A stretch of 64,000 nucleotides of DNA from Mycosarcoma maydis (Eukaryota; Basidiomycota; Ustilaginomycetes; Ustilaginales), in contig NC_026484.1 of the NCBI RefSeq assembly GCF_000328475.2, positions 310,001-374,000 on the forward strand. Reading direction: 5' to 3'. Within the stretch, counting starts at the first letter, position 1; every line of letters starts with the position of its first letter. A model generated the notes under the pieces. That model searched no databases. It saw only the letters and a program-made list of their open reading frames with translations, and was not told the DNA's origin. Of this stretch, positions 20,201 through 30,605 are shown one piece after another. The position numbers and the translations under genes are program-made.

Positions 20201-23200
20201 ATGGGCTCCATCTCTGCTGTCGGCGCCGTCGCCAGGATTGCGGTGCTTACTTCCGCCACTTTGGTCAACGTCGCTCCCTCGGGCAAAGCTTCCACCTCCT
20301 CCTTCTCATCGGTCGCCGATAAGGCCAGCGAGCTCAACGCACAACTCGATGTCGAGCACCTCAATCAGCATGTCGAACTTGGCTCGGTGCTTTCGCAGCT
20401 CAAGCCTGCTGGCAATGGTCTAATCTCGGTCTTGTCCCACGCGCACCAGCCCACTTTCACCCGTCTGGTGCCACACCTCCCCAAGCTTGTCCACACCCCT
20501 CTCGTCTTCCATGTCGCTAGCGCAGGCGAGCACAGCGATATCATGGCTCTCCGCCAGTCGGGCCTCGTACTCCTCCACTCTTCCACTGCCGCACAGGCGC
20601 ACGACCACGCCCTCCTCGCTACCAAGATCGCCACATCGGCTAAGCGCGCTGTCCTCCATTTCTTCGAAGATGCCTCTGGCCCTGTTGAAGAGGTGACCAA
20701 CGTCGATCTCGCTTCGTTTATCGGCTCGGTGGCTGCTTCTACCAGCACCGATGCTGCCGCTCCCAAGATCAATGGTCTCAACGGCCATGCCAACGGCATC
20801 AACGGCCACGTCAACGGCGTCAATGGTGCCAATGGAAACGCAAATGGCTATGCCAGCGCTGTTGCCAGCGAGGCTGGCTTTGACGACCTCGAGTCGGCCA
20901 TCGACGCTGCCTACGAGGATGTTGCTGAGCTTGTCGGCCACGCTGTCGAGCCTTTCCAGCTCGTCGGGGCTTCCGATGCCCAGAACCTCGCCGTCGTGCT
21001 CGGTGCCGGCTCCGAGACACTCCAAGACTACACTGCTCCTCACAACGACTTGGCCGTGCTCGATATCCGTCTTGTGCGTCCCTCGTTGCCACAGCGTCTC
21101 CTCGACACCATCCCTGCCGGCATCAAGCGCATTGCTGTTCTCGAGCAGAGCGTACGAAGAACCACCAAGCTCGGCCCACTCTTTGTCGACGTAGCCTCCG
21201 CTTTCCAGGGTTCTGAGCGCACCCTCCCCTCCGTCTTTGTCAGTGCCATCCTTGGCCATATTGACAATGGCGACAATGCTGCCAAAGAGCTTATCAAGGC
21301 GCTCCAGGCTCCGAAGCCCAAGCATGCTTTCATCGTCGGTGACCTCAAGAAGCTTTCGGCTCGCGCTCAGGCTTCTCCCGCTACTGCCGCCACCACTGCT
21401 CCCGTTCAGGTGCCCAAGCACGAGGAGGCTTACAATCTCATGCTCGAACAGGTATTTGCAGACCGCCTCGCGCTCGTCAACTCGGCCAACGAAGAGTCCG
21501 ACGATCACCCTGCTGCTCGCAGTCCCGAATACGCTTTTGGCCAGGTGCTCGCCCAGCTCGAACAGCGCGATGAGCTCATTCGTGCTGTCAATGATGTCCT
21601 TCGCGATGGCGGTGTTTCGACCGAGCTGCACGAGGCTCTCTCCCAGTGGCTTGTGGCCAAGCAGGACGTTAAGAAGAACGTCGCTTCTAGCAACAAGGTC
21701 GCTTCCCTCCTCCAATCGTCCACTTCCGGTGCTGCGCTTCAAAACATCAAGTCGCTCTCGGAACACCTCTTGCTCAAGAGCCGATGGATCGTAGGCAGCG
21801 ACGCTTGGGCCTACGACGCCGGCATGGGCGGTGTCCACCACGTCATCGCCTCGGGCCGCAACGTCAACATGCTCATCTTCGATAGCGTTCCCTACACCAA
21901 GCGAGATGCTCAGGCTGCTCACAAGCGCAAGAAGGACGTCGCCCTTTATGCCATGAACTACGGCAACGTCTACGTCGCCAGTACCGCCATTTACGCCGAC
22001 TACACTCAGGTTCTCCACGCACTGATGGAGGCCGACAAGTTCGACGGTCCCTCGGTCGTGCTCGCCTACGTTCCTTACCGTACCGAGGACGCTCCTGCTC
22101 TCGACGTGCTGCGCGAGACCAAGCTCGCCGTCGACTCGGGCTACTGGCCACTCTTCCGCTGGGATCCCAGTGCCGAGGCGCGCGGCTCCGATGTTTTCCG
22201 CCTCGATGGTGTGCGTCTGCGTGAGCAGCTTCAGCAGTTCCTCGACCGCCAGAACCTCTTCACCACGCTTATCAACTCGCGCCCTGAGCTTTCGTACGAT
22301 ATTGCCGCTTCGCAGGGCAATGCACTTCGCGAGTTGCAGCGTCGCAAGGCTAAAGAGGCTTACGAGAAGATGCTCGGCTCGCTCGATGGCCCTCCTCTGC
22401 TCATCCTCGTTGCCTCGGATGGCGGCAACGCCGAAAAGGTAGCCAAGAAGCTTGCCGTTCGTGCCAAGGCTCGTGGTGTCGCCGCTCGTCTGCTCACCAT
22501 GGACGACTTCCCCGTGACCGAGGAGCTCAAGGACGAGAAGAACGTTGTCTTCCTGACCTCCACTGCTGGTCAGGGTGAGGCTCCTCAGAACGGTCGATTC
22601 ACCTACAAGGCGCTCCACGCCATGGCTGACGCCGCGCTGCCGGACACGCTCAACTTTACCGTCTTCGCCATGGGTGACAGCCACTACTGGCCCCGACCCG
22701 AAGATGCTCACTACTACAACAAGCCCGGTAAGGACATTGACGTACGTCTCGAGCAGCTCGGCGCTACGCGAATGACTCCGATTGGCCTCGGTGACGATCA
22801 GGACGCCGATGGCTACCAGACTGGCTACAAAATCTGGGAGCCCTTACTCTGGAAGGCGCTTGGCGTCGACACGGTCGAGGTTAAGGAGGCCGAGCCCGAG
22901 CCCATCACCAATGAGCACATGAAGATCGCCTCCAACTACCTGCGTGGTACCATTAAGGAAGCTCTCGTTGACACCTCGACCGGTGCCATCCCTGAGACCG
23001 ACGGTCAGCTCACCAAGTTCCACGGCACCTACATGCAGTACGACCGAGACACTCTCGAGGAACGCAAGGCTGCCGGTCTCGAGCCTGCCTACAGCTTCAT
23101 GATCCGAGCCCGTATCCCCGGTGGTGTTGTGACGCCCGCGCAGTGGGTGCAGCTCGACGACGTTGCCGAAAAGTACGGCAACCAGACGATCAAGATCACT

Positions 23201-24700
23201 ACGCGCCAGACGATTCAGTACCACTGCGTCATCAAGAGCAACCTCAAGGCTGCCATGCAAGGCATCAACAAGTCGATGCTCGACACGATCGCCGCCTGTG
23301 GTGATGTCAACCGAAATGTCATGTGCTCGCCCAATCCCAACCTCAGCGAGCTGCACGAGGATGTCTACGAGTTCTCCAAGTCGATCTCGGAACACCTGCT
23401 GCCGCGCATGAACGCTTACCACGAGATCTGGCTCGATAAGGAGACCGACAGCTCCAAGCAGCTGCTCATCGGTGGTGTTTTGCAGGACTACGAGCCGCTC
23501 TACGGCCCTTACTACTTGCCGCGAAAGTTCAAGATCGCCATTGCTGTGCCTCCACGCAACGACACGGACTGCTTCGCACACGACATTGGTCTCATTGCTA
23601 TCGCTGACCCTGTGACCAAGCGTCTGGCTGGTTTCAACTTGGCCGTCGGTGGTGGTATGGGTGTCACTCACTCGATGAAGGCCACCTACCCGCGACTCGG
23701 CAACGTCATCGGTTTTGTGACGCCCGAACAAACGCTCGACGCCTGTCGCATCGTCATGCTCATCCAGCGCGACACTGGTAACCGAGCCAACCGTAAGCAG
23801 GCGCGTTTGAAGTACACCATCGACAAGCACTGGGGTGGTGCCGACAACTTCAAGGCCGAGGTTGAACGTCGTCTGGGTTATAAACTCGCTGAGCCAAAGT
23901 CGTACAAGTTTGAGACCAATACCGACTTGTACGGCTGGACGCAGGACTACAAGGGCAACTACCACTGCACGTTGTGGCTCGAAAACGGTCGTGTCAAGGA
24001 CGAGCCTGGTGCGCCCTTCCGAACGGGTCTGCGCGAGCTGTGCAAGATCCACAAGGGCGCCTTCCGCTTGACGCCCAACCAGCACATCATCGTTTCGGAC
24101 ATCAAGCCCGAGGACAAGGACACCATCGATGCCCACTTGCGCAAGTACAAGATGAACAACTGGGAGCACTCGGGTGTCAAGCTGTCGGCCAGCGCCTGCG
24201 TTGCCTTCCCGACATGTGGCCTTGCCATGGCCGAGTCTGAGCGATACTTGCCCTTGCTCATGGACAAGATCGAGTCGATTTTCGAGGCCAACGGCTTGCG
24301 TAGCACCGACACCGTCTTCCGTATGTCTGGTTGTGCTAACGGCTGCTCTCGACCTTGGATGGCCGAAGCTGGTTTCGTCGGCAAAGCGCCCGGCCAATAC
24401 GTGATGACCTTGGGTGGTTCGCACAATGGTACGCGTCTGTCCAAGATCTATCGCGAGTCGGTCGACGAGAAGGAGATCCTCGAGATCATGAACAAACTCG
24501 TACCTCTGTATGCTGAAAACCGCATCGAAGGCGAGTCGTTTGGTGACTACGTCATTCGTGCTGGCATCATCAAGCCTACCACGGAGGGCAAGGCCTTCTA
24601 TGAGGACATGTGCCCCTCGGATGTTGTGCCACCCAGCGCGGCGGCTAAAAAGGGTCCTGCTCAGGCCACCGAGCACTACGACCGTGCATCTTCGGCATGA
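20201..24700 (+). CDS. MET5: Sulfite reductase (NADPH), siroheme beta subunit
   Basis: This 1499-residue, single-exon protein reduces sulfite to sulfide in assimilatory sulfate reduction, with the flavoprotein alpha subunit as electron donor. Residues 1 to about 680 resemble the pyruvate-oxidoreductase-like N-terminal part of fungal Met5. A flavodoxin domain (about 729-880) begins at PPLLILVASDGGNAEK and includes FLTSTAGQGEAPQNG and VFAMGDSHYWPRPED. The siroheme/4Fe-4S region (about 910-1480) has RARIPGGVVTPAQW, TTRQTIQYHCV, and the cysteine ligand pattern C-V-A-F-P-T-C (about 1331) and C-A-N-G-C (about 1377). A Gly/Asn-rich repeat (N-G-x-x-N-G units, residues about 190-215) interrupts the N-terminal part. 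Size is close to yeast Met5. The ATG at 20201 follows a pyrimidine-rich leader. Confidence 0.95.
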   Translation: MGSISAVGAVARIAVLTSATLVNVAPSGKASTSSFSSVADKASELNAQLDVEHLNQHVELGSVLSQLKPAGNGLISVLSHAHQPTFTRLVPHLPKLVHTPLVFHVASAGEHSDIMALRQSGLVLLHSSTAAQAHDHALLATKIATSAKRAVLHFFEDASGPVEEVTNVDLASFIGSVAASTSTDAAAPKINGLNGHANGINGHVNGVNGANGNANGYASAVASEAGFDDLESAIDAAYEDVAELVGHAVEPFQLVGASDAQNLAVVLGAGSETLQDYTAPHNDLAVLDIRLVRPSLPQRLLDTIPAGIKRIAVLEQSVRRTTKLGPLFVDVASAFQGSERTLPSVFVSAILGHIDNGDNAAKELIKALQAPKPKHAFIVGDLKKLSARAQASPATAATTAPVQVPKHEEAYNLMLEQVFADRLALVNSANEESDDHPAARSPEYAFGQVLAQLEQRDELIRAVNDVLRDGGVSTELHEALSQWLVAKQDVKKNVASSNKVASLLQSSTSGAALQNIKSLSEHLLLKSRWIVGSDAWAYDAGMGGVHHVIASGRNVNMLIFDSVPYTKRDAQAAHKRKKDVALYAMNYGNVYVASTAIYADYTQVLHALMEADKFDGPSVVLAYVPYRTEDAPALDVLRETKLAVDSGYWPLFRWDPSAEARGSDVFRLDGVRLREQLQQFLDRQNLFTTLINSRPELSYDIAASQGNALRELQRRKAKEAYEKMLGSLDGPPLLILVASDGGNAEKVAKKLAVRAKARGVAARLLTMDDFPVTEELKDEKNVVFLTSTAGQGEAPQNGRFTYKALHAMADAALPDTLNFTVFAMGDSHYWPRPEDAHYYNKPGKDIDVRLEQLGATRMTPIGLGDDQDADGYQTGYKIWEPLLWKALGVDTVEVKEAEPEPITNEHMKIASNYLRGTIKEALVDTSTGAIPETDGQLTKFHGTYMQYDRDTLEERKAAGLEPAYSFMIRARIPGGVVTPAQWVQLDDVAEKYGNQTIKITTRQTIQYHCVIKSNLKAAMQGINKSMLDTIAACGDVNRNVMCSPNPNLSELHEDVYEFSKSISEHLLPRMNAYHEIWLDKETDSSKQLLIGGVLQDYEPLYGPYYLPRKFKIAIAVPPRNDTDCFAHDIGLIAIADPVTKRLAGFNLAVGGGMGVTHSMKATYPRLGNVIGFVTPEQTLDACRIVMLIQRDTGNRANRKQARLKYTIDKHWGGADNFKAEVERRLGYKLAEPKSYKFETNTDLYGWTQDYKGNYHCTLWLENGRVKDEPGAPFRTGLRELCKIHKGAFRLTPNQHIIVSDIKPEDKDTIDAHLRKYKMNNWEHSGVKLSASACVAFPTCGLAMAESERYLPLLMDKIESIFEANGLRSTDTVFRMSGCANGCSRPWMAEAGFVGKAPGQYVMTLGGSHNGTRLSKIYRESVDEKEILEIMNKLVPLYAENRIEGESFGDYVIRAGIIKPTTEGKAFYEDMCPSDVVPPSAAAKKGPAQATEHYDRASSA

Positions 24701-25067
24701 TCGTGGCCTCATCACCAACCAAGTAAAAGTGCTCTCAACACACAACCCTTCTTATGCATCATTCTTCCCGCGCCCCGCTTTTCCCTGATCACGCTCACAT
24801 GTACATCTCTACTGTCTCGGCCCGTGCTCTCTCTGACACTCTACAATATAGATCCAGGTTCAATGTTTTTGAAGTTGCGTGGCTCGGTGTGATGTGCATG
24901 TTCTGTTGAGCCAGCCTGGATTTGCAGCTTTTCGGGACACGTCGATCTCAGTGCTCTGTACGCTTGTTGGAGTGTTTACATTGGTGATTGTTTTGCTTGC
25001 TGTCTATATCGCCTGTATACATTGATCTATGGCCGAAATTGATACTTGGTGTAATCAGACCCGTGTT
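24701..25067. other. Convergent 3' region between MET5 and the HAD phosphatase
   Basis: About 370 bp, presumably both 3' UTRs. I see no gene or repeat. Confidence 0.5.
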
Positions 25068-25916
25068 CTACGGCTGACCGTTGACGGCGTGGGTGTTTGA
25101 GGTGGGATCGTTCTGCAACTGAATCTGTTTCGCCAACTCGGAGATACCTTTTGCCTCGCCTTTCTCGGGTTGCTCTGCTTGGATTGTTAAGACGAGTCCG
25201 CTTCCATCGTGTTTCCACTTGGCCTGTACGCTTCGTAGATCTTCGACGATGTAGTCGGCGCCTTCTTGTTGCATTTTTTCGCCGTCATGGGTGGTTCTCA
25301 ATGCGAGGGTTTTGGCGCCTGCACGCTTGCCTGCACGTACGCCCGGTGGCGCATCTTCTACGACAAGACAGCGACTGATATCTTGGCCGGTCTTCTCGGC
25401 GCCCATAAGGTATGGTTGTGGATCAGGCTTGCCTTTTGTGCAAAGGTCCGAGGTAATGAATACCTCGGGCGGACTGCTCACACCGGCACTTGCAAAACCT
25501 TGTTGTGCGTACGCCTTGGTTGCACTGGTAACTATAGCCCAGCCGTAGTTGCCTTTCTCTACCGCAGCATCCGGACGTCCCGAATTGATCTGATCCAGCA
25601 ACTCCTTGGCTCCAGGCATAGCAACAATCGATCCACCTTGCCCTTTCGCCGCATTCTGCTTTGCAACAACCAAAATGTTGGACTCGAACCGTTCCACTTC
25701 TTTGGGCAACTCAGCATCCGAGATCGATGGGATGAATCGTCGAAGATTCTCAACCGTTCGGTAGCCGTGGCACGTTTGCATGACAAAGGACAGGTCGAGA
25801 TTGTATTGCTGCGCAAATGAAGCCCATGTGGCATTTACAGCAGGGGTGGAATCGATCAACGTGCCATCCATGTCAAACAGGATGGTGTCGACCTCGACGC
25901 TGACTGTCTTGACCAT
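25068..25916 (-). CDS. HAD-superfamily sugar/glycerol phosphatase (Gpp/Dog-like)
   Basis: A 282-residue protein starting at MVKTVSVEVDTILFDMDGTL. The DxDGT motif (nucleophile Asp15, acid Asp17) and LIDSTPAVNATW are typical of the HAD subfamily that includes yeast glycerol-3-phosphatases Gpp1/2 and 2-deoxyglucose-6-phosphatases Dog1/2. Later motifs are W-A-I-V-T-S-A-T (motif II), K-G-K-P-D-P-Q-P-Y (motif III Lys) and VVEDAPPGVRAGKRAGA (motif IV). The frame extends upstream to 26003, but those 29 codons look like leader sequence. The exact substrate cannot be told from sequence; glycerol 3-phosphate or a sugar phosphate is likely. A 17-base string shared with the MAG-like promoter region lies about 90 bp upstream. 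Confidence 0.88.
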   Translation of the reverse strand: MVKTVSVEVDTILFDMDGTLIDSTPAVNATWASFAQQYNLDLSFVMQTCHGYRTVENLRRFIPSISDAELPKEVERFESNILVVAKQNAAKGQGGSIVAMPGAKELLDQINSGRPDAAVEKGNYGWAIVTSATKAYAQQGFASAGVSSPPEVFITSDLCTKGKPDPQPYLMGAEKTGQDISRCLVVEDAPPGVRAGKRAGAKTLALRTTHDGEKMQQEGADYIVEDLRSVQAKWKHDGSGLVLTIQAEQPEKGEAKGISELAKQIQLQNDPTSNTHAVNGQP

Positions 25917-28460
25917 CTTGGATGCAATTGTGCCGGGTGACGTGCGGGATGTTGTGTGAGGATGATGAAGTGAAGCAGGAGCGATGCAAGACGGACGAGA
26001 CAATGTGAGTTAACTTGGACTTGACGGCAGTAACAGGTACGAAGGTTCAAACAGCTTTTCTTCGGCTATCAAAGCATGTACCGAAATTCACAGAATCCAC
26101 GCACACCGCACAGCATATGCCTTTCCCGCGATTCACGATTCACGTTTTGTAATTATCGCACCGGATCTTCTCGGTCCACGTTTTTGAGTGTCAGTTGCCA
26201 TCACGCAATGTGCTCACGCATGCTTCATCCGGCTGCAAGTAGTCTATCATCCATCCTTGCAACACCATCAATCGCCGGCAGTCCGTCGTAACTACTGCCG
26301 CACCTCTGTCTTTGAATTTGGCTGGACGATCTCAGAATCATCACCCGAAATTCTTGCAAGTCACCCTCTGCCGCCATCCATCTCCATCCAAGATTTTCCG
26401 AGCCGAACAGCGGTGAATTTAAACACCGACCGTCGATTCACGATTCCATTCACCATTCACGATTACGATTCGTGATTCACGTTTCGCCACCTGTGCGACG
26501 GCGTAACACTCTTCGAGCTTTCCTGTGTGCCGTGTGTTAACGTGTTGACGTTCACTGCATCTCCTCGATCCGATCCATCAGACGAAATCAAGTTGTGAGA
26601 TAGTTGGTCTAAGCAATCTGACATGGTGATTGAGTCAAGTTGGACACATCGCGCTGATCAAGCTAAGCTACCAAGCTTGCCAAGTCAAGCCACAGCGTGT
26701 CGATGCTGACGATTCGCGATTGCAATCACGGATCGGGATTTTCGAATCACCAACGCGATGCGAAATTTTGAACAAATGATAACTTATCTCAACTTGATCT
26801 TTGTCAGGCTAGTGGTAAGATCGGCGATCAAGTTTTCTGCGGGAGCTGCAGGCGGAACCGTTTGCCCTAGAGAGGAATTCCTTGAAGATCCGCCGCTTTG
26901 TAATTAGCACGTGACCTTGAGGCAAGAACTGTAATCTTTCTTAAATACATGCTGTGGGCTGAAAATTCGAATTTCAAAGCTGTTGTGGCCGTTTGAGATT
27001 TTAGTGATTGCAAGACGCAGCGCCAGCCTCAGGAGGGCCAAAATCCAGAAGTTGCGCACTTGCGCGACAAACGGGCGAGCGAGCGAACGAATGTATCCTC
27101 ACAGGACCAAAGCAAAGCCAGCGAGCGACTCGACTCAGATACAATGATTTGTGAGTCTGAAGGCTAGCTGAGGACAAGAGACTGATCTGAGGCAAGGATC
27201 CGGTTTGGCAGCTCAATGTTCTCAGTTCAACTTGCGGGATTCAGAGAGTGCGCAAATCAGTGTGGAAAGGCCTTGGTCGCCATCAGTTTAGCATTCTGAC
27301 CTTCATCTTCGACCATCCACCCCTCAAGATCATATCAAAGTACGTATTCGACGCACACGCAACCAAGATACATCAGCACTGTAGTATCAATAGATGCAGC
27401 AGACAAAGGCAGCTAGCGCAATCGACACAAAACAGCATCGATACATCATCCGACTACAGAGACAGTTTGACGACAAATTTTGTAACGCAGCGTTCAGCGT
27501 GGAGCACAACAAACGCCACTCGATCGTGGCAGCACGGTATATTGGAATCCTCGTAGCAGTCAAAGTCGTATCGTTGACCTTGGGCTAAAAACTCGCCACA
27601 ACGTTTCGACAACATAGCAACTGTACAGGTGGAAAAGCATTGATACGACAGATGGGCCACACAGACACATACAACAGGCCAGCCAGCTGCATGCGGCAAG
27701 GTTGACCGTCGGAAGAGGGATCAATCCTCATTGCCCGCGTTGTCTACGAGACGGTCAGCATGTTCAGTTTTGGCGATTTCCAACAGCTGTAGCTTCATCT
27801 GAGCTTGGACACGGCAAAGAGCGCGAATCTTATTGCACGGTTTCGTTGTAGCTAAGGGACGATCCTTTGATCTCTGGCGTTGCTTCGTCAGATCAATTTG
27901 TTGCATTTGCCACGCAGGCCGTTGTTTGCTACCGCACGCAACTGCTTGAGTGCATCGCGCTTGCAGCAAGGAAAGAAGGAATTAGAACGCAGGACAAGCT
28001 TCCTGAAGCATGTCGTTCAGTTGGGATGACATCTTCGCCTTGCGTGATGTGTCAAGCCAAACCATACAAAGATCGTCCAGCACAGCGCACACTACTTTTA
28101 AAACGATGTGCCCAGCCTACCTCAGATTCCCAGCACCACCACCTGCTCCGCCACACTACCTGGAACGCTTGCGGACCGGCCCGCCATTTTCAGCATCTTG
28201 TCACTGGTGTCGAGCGAGTAGCACCTGTTTCCAACCGATCTTGCACTGCTGTCATTTGCACTGTTTGCTGTCTTTGTTCTGCCTCAAGCTGTATTTTTCT
28301 ATTATCAAGTTTTCCCATCCAAAAGGCTTTCGAAACTGACTTTTTCGTTTTCCTCCCGCTTTTCTCTCATTGTTTCAACTTTTCAATTCGACCTTCAACC
28401 CTTCGCCTCGCAAACACACCACCTTATCTACACTTCCCTTACATCTCTTCCTTTCAAAAG
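25917..28460. other. Long intergenic region between the HAD phosphatase and RPL13
   Basis: About 2.5 kb. It contains heptamer tracts at 26130-26145 and 26434-26482, several TAAGTT/AAGCTT-rich short motifs near 26630-26700, and a pyrimidine-rich leader from about 28300 to 28460 before RPL13. A minus-strand frame at 27721-27969 is unrecognised and not called. Confidence 0.5.
26130..26482. repeat. Two heptamer tracts
   Basis: Tracts at 26130-26145 (GCGATTCACGATTCACG) and 26434-26482, the latter with at least six imperfect ATTCACG/ATTCGTG units. Confidence 0.8.
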
Positions 28461-29090
28461 ATGGCCGTGAAGCACAACAACATCCTTCACAACAACCACT
28501 TCCGCAAGGACTGGCAGCGTCGGGTCAAGGTCTGGTTCGACCAGCCCGGTGCCAAGAAGAGGAGACGCACTGCGCGTGAGGCCAAGGCTGCCAAGCTGGG
28601 CCTGCGCCCCGTCCAGCTTCTGCGCCCCGCCGTGCGATGCCCCACGCTCCGATACAACACCAAGATCCGCTCTGGTCGTGGTTTCACGATTGAGGAAGTC
28701 AAGGCTGCCGGTCTGGGCAAGAAGTACGCGCGCTCTGTCGGTATCCCCGTCGACCACCGTCGCCGCAACAAGTCTGAGGAGAGCCTCAAGCTCAACGTTG
28801 AGCGCATCAAGGCTTACCAGGCGCGTCTTGTGGTCATCCCCAAGCTGACCAAGAAGAACAAGGACAAGAAGGTCGACCTCTCCAACGTCGAGGCTGTTCG
28901 CCAGGTTCAGTCGGTTCTTCCGCTCCCTGCCGGTACCGAGGCCGAGAAGCCCCGTGCCATCACCTCGGAGGAGAAGGAATTCAACGCTTACGAGACCCTC
29001 CGCAAGGCTCGTGGTACTCACCGTGCCGCCGGCAAGGTCAAGGCCCGCATCGCCAAGAAGGAGGAGGAGGCTGCCAACGCCAAGAAGTAA
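28461..29090 (+). CDS. RPL13: 60S ribosomal protein L13 (eL13)
   Basis: A 209-residue basic protein with the full eL13 sequence pattern: MAVKHNNILHNNHFRKDWQR, FDQPGAKKRRRTAR, RPAVRCPTLRYNTKIRSGRG, KYARSVGIPVDHRRRNKSEE and a Lys/Ala-rich C-terminal helix ending AAGKVKARIAKKEEE. It is a structural component of the large ribosomal subunit. The open frame reaches upstream to 27867, but conservation starts at the ATG at 28461, which follows a pyrimidine-rich leader and a CAAAAG context. Codon usage is strongly biased, as expected for a highly expressed gene. No intron interrupts the coding part. Confidence 0.97.
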   Translation: MAVKHNNILHNNHFRKDWQRRVKVWFDQPGAKKRRRTAREAKAAKLGLRPVQLLRPAVRCPTLRYNTKIRSGRGFTIEEVKAAGLGKKYARSVGIPVDHRRRNKSEESLKLNVERIKAYQARLVVIPKLTKKNKDKKVDLSNVEAVRQVQSVLPLPAGTEAEKPRAITSEEKEFNAYETLRKARGTHRAAGKVKARIAKKEEEAANAKK

Positions 29091-30605
29091 ACAGGTTTCC
29101 CGCAATCTGTTCATTCTTCTTGCTCGTACGGTCTTCTTGGTTCTCTTTTCTGCAACTTTCTTTTCTCCGCTCTGCATACCTTTTCTTCAACTTTGCAGTA
29201 TCAACAACCGTCATTCTTCCACACTCGACCCTACCCTCATTCCGGCTGATCTTCGACTTTGTTTCTCTTGGGTCGCTCGGTATCCGGATGTGGCTGGGTT
29301 GTCATTGACGACGGGGTTTCTCTAGTTTTGGACAACCTCCAACTCTTGTGTATTTTCAGCATTTCACACTTGCACATCTGCTTTCTGTACCTGTTTAGGG
29401 CGGATCGCAATCACATCACCCAACCCTCTCACCACCCAAAAAATCTAAAGAGATGTTTCTACGCTAACCGCGGCTGCATTGTGGACGCATGTGCGGACTC
29501 GTTACGTCTTCGCTAAGAGTGTGGCGTCTGGTACGACGTTTTGGGGTGATTTCAAAAGATGAATGCGCATGGCACGGTGTACGGTTTCTCGTGATGTTAC
29601 GTTGTGTGTACATGCACAGGCTGGAGAGTTGTTCACAGACATGTTGGGGCTTACGGTACCTTGTGTACACTAGCTTTTGTATTTCGCCGATCGCTTGTGA
29701 CAACATGTTCGGTCGGATGCTGCGTGGGCGTGTGAGCATGGAGCGACAAACACGAATCTCTGCTTTACAGCGCGCAGGCTTGTGAAGGCGAAGAGGCTTG
29801 TTCGCGCGCATGTAGATCAAGTTGCAGACGTGTCGACACGTGCACGCACCGCTGTGTGGATCTGCATATCCACGATTGTTTCCTTCCTCTTGGTTCCGAC
29901 TGATCCTTGAGGGTTGCTGCTGTTTGTGAAGCGCAACAGATGTCTTGCCTTTTGCATGGACTCATGACCAGCGCGCACATCAACAGCTTTGTCGTGCCGT
30001 CCGGGACTTGGCATTCACGAGTACGCGATACGAGATGAAGTGTTGCTTTCGACATTGAGAGCAGAGGATCGAACGTAACACAGAGTAGAACGAAGCGGCC
30101 AAAGAACGCTGCCTGTTCTGCATCGTCCAAGCGGCTGACAGAGTGGGTGCGATGGAAAGCTGAGCATCTCGCATACATCAGATGAAGTTTCGTCTGCTTT
30201 GCTCGCTCTTCTTGGGTCAAGAAAGAGGTGGCAACCTCATTTACCGATTCGGTCAGCTCACGCCAGATCAGGTGGCTCACTCGTATTCTAACGCCTGGCG
30301 CGTTGCGAGGCGTAAGGTGCAGCATCCAGTCTCATCTGCGTTGAGCTGCAGTCTTGCTTCGATGCTTCGGCTCTTCTGCTGATGGCAGCTCGCAGACCAA
30401 CGCTTTTCTCGAGCAGGCTGTCTTGGCATTGCGTTGACATATAAGAGAGCGTGATGCTGATCGTCTCCCACCTCAACAGGCTGTTTCTCTATCCTTTTCG
30501 CTCCCGTGTTTCCCTTCCCCTTCCCAATCCCTTTCTCCATTCCCGTTTGCGTTTGCGTTTGCGTTTCCCACATTCCTTTATCTCCTTCCCAACCCCCTAC
30601 CAACC
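29091..30605. other. Intergenic region after RPL13
   Basis: About 1.5 kb with the RPL13 3' UTR on the left and the leader of the Gly/Ser-repeat gene on the right. Four tandem GTTTGC units lie near 30545-30570 in the presumed leader. The minus-strand frame 29765-30325 has no motif that I recognise. Confidence 0.5.

Noticed and set aside
20420..22711. A 763-codon open frame antisense to sulfite reductase
   Set aside because: It lies exactly opposite a well-supported, highly biased coding frame; strong third-position bias removes stops in one antisense frame. No motif is visible.
22844..24745. A 633-codon antisense open frame over the second half of sulfite reductase
   Set aside because: Same codon-bias artefact; Val/Leu/Glu-rich composition mirrors the sense codons and no domain is recognisable.
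27721..27969. An 82-codon minus-strand frame with a plausible-looking helical end
   Set aside because: Too short, no recognised family, and no convincing splice partner seen. Transcript data could revive it.
29765..30325. A 186-codon minus-strand frame after RPL13
   Set aside because: No recognisable feature; several overlapping frames of similar length.
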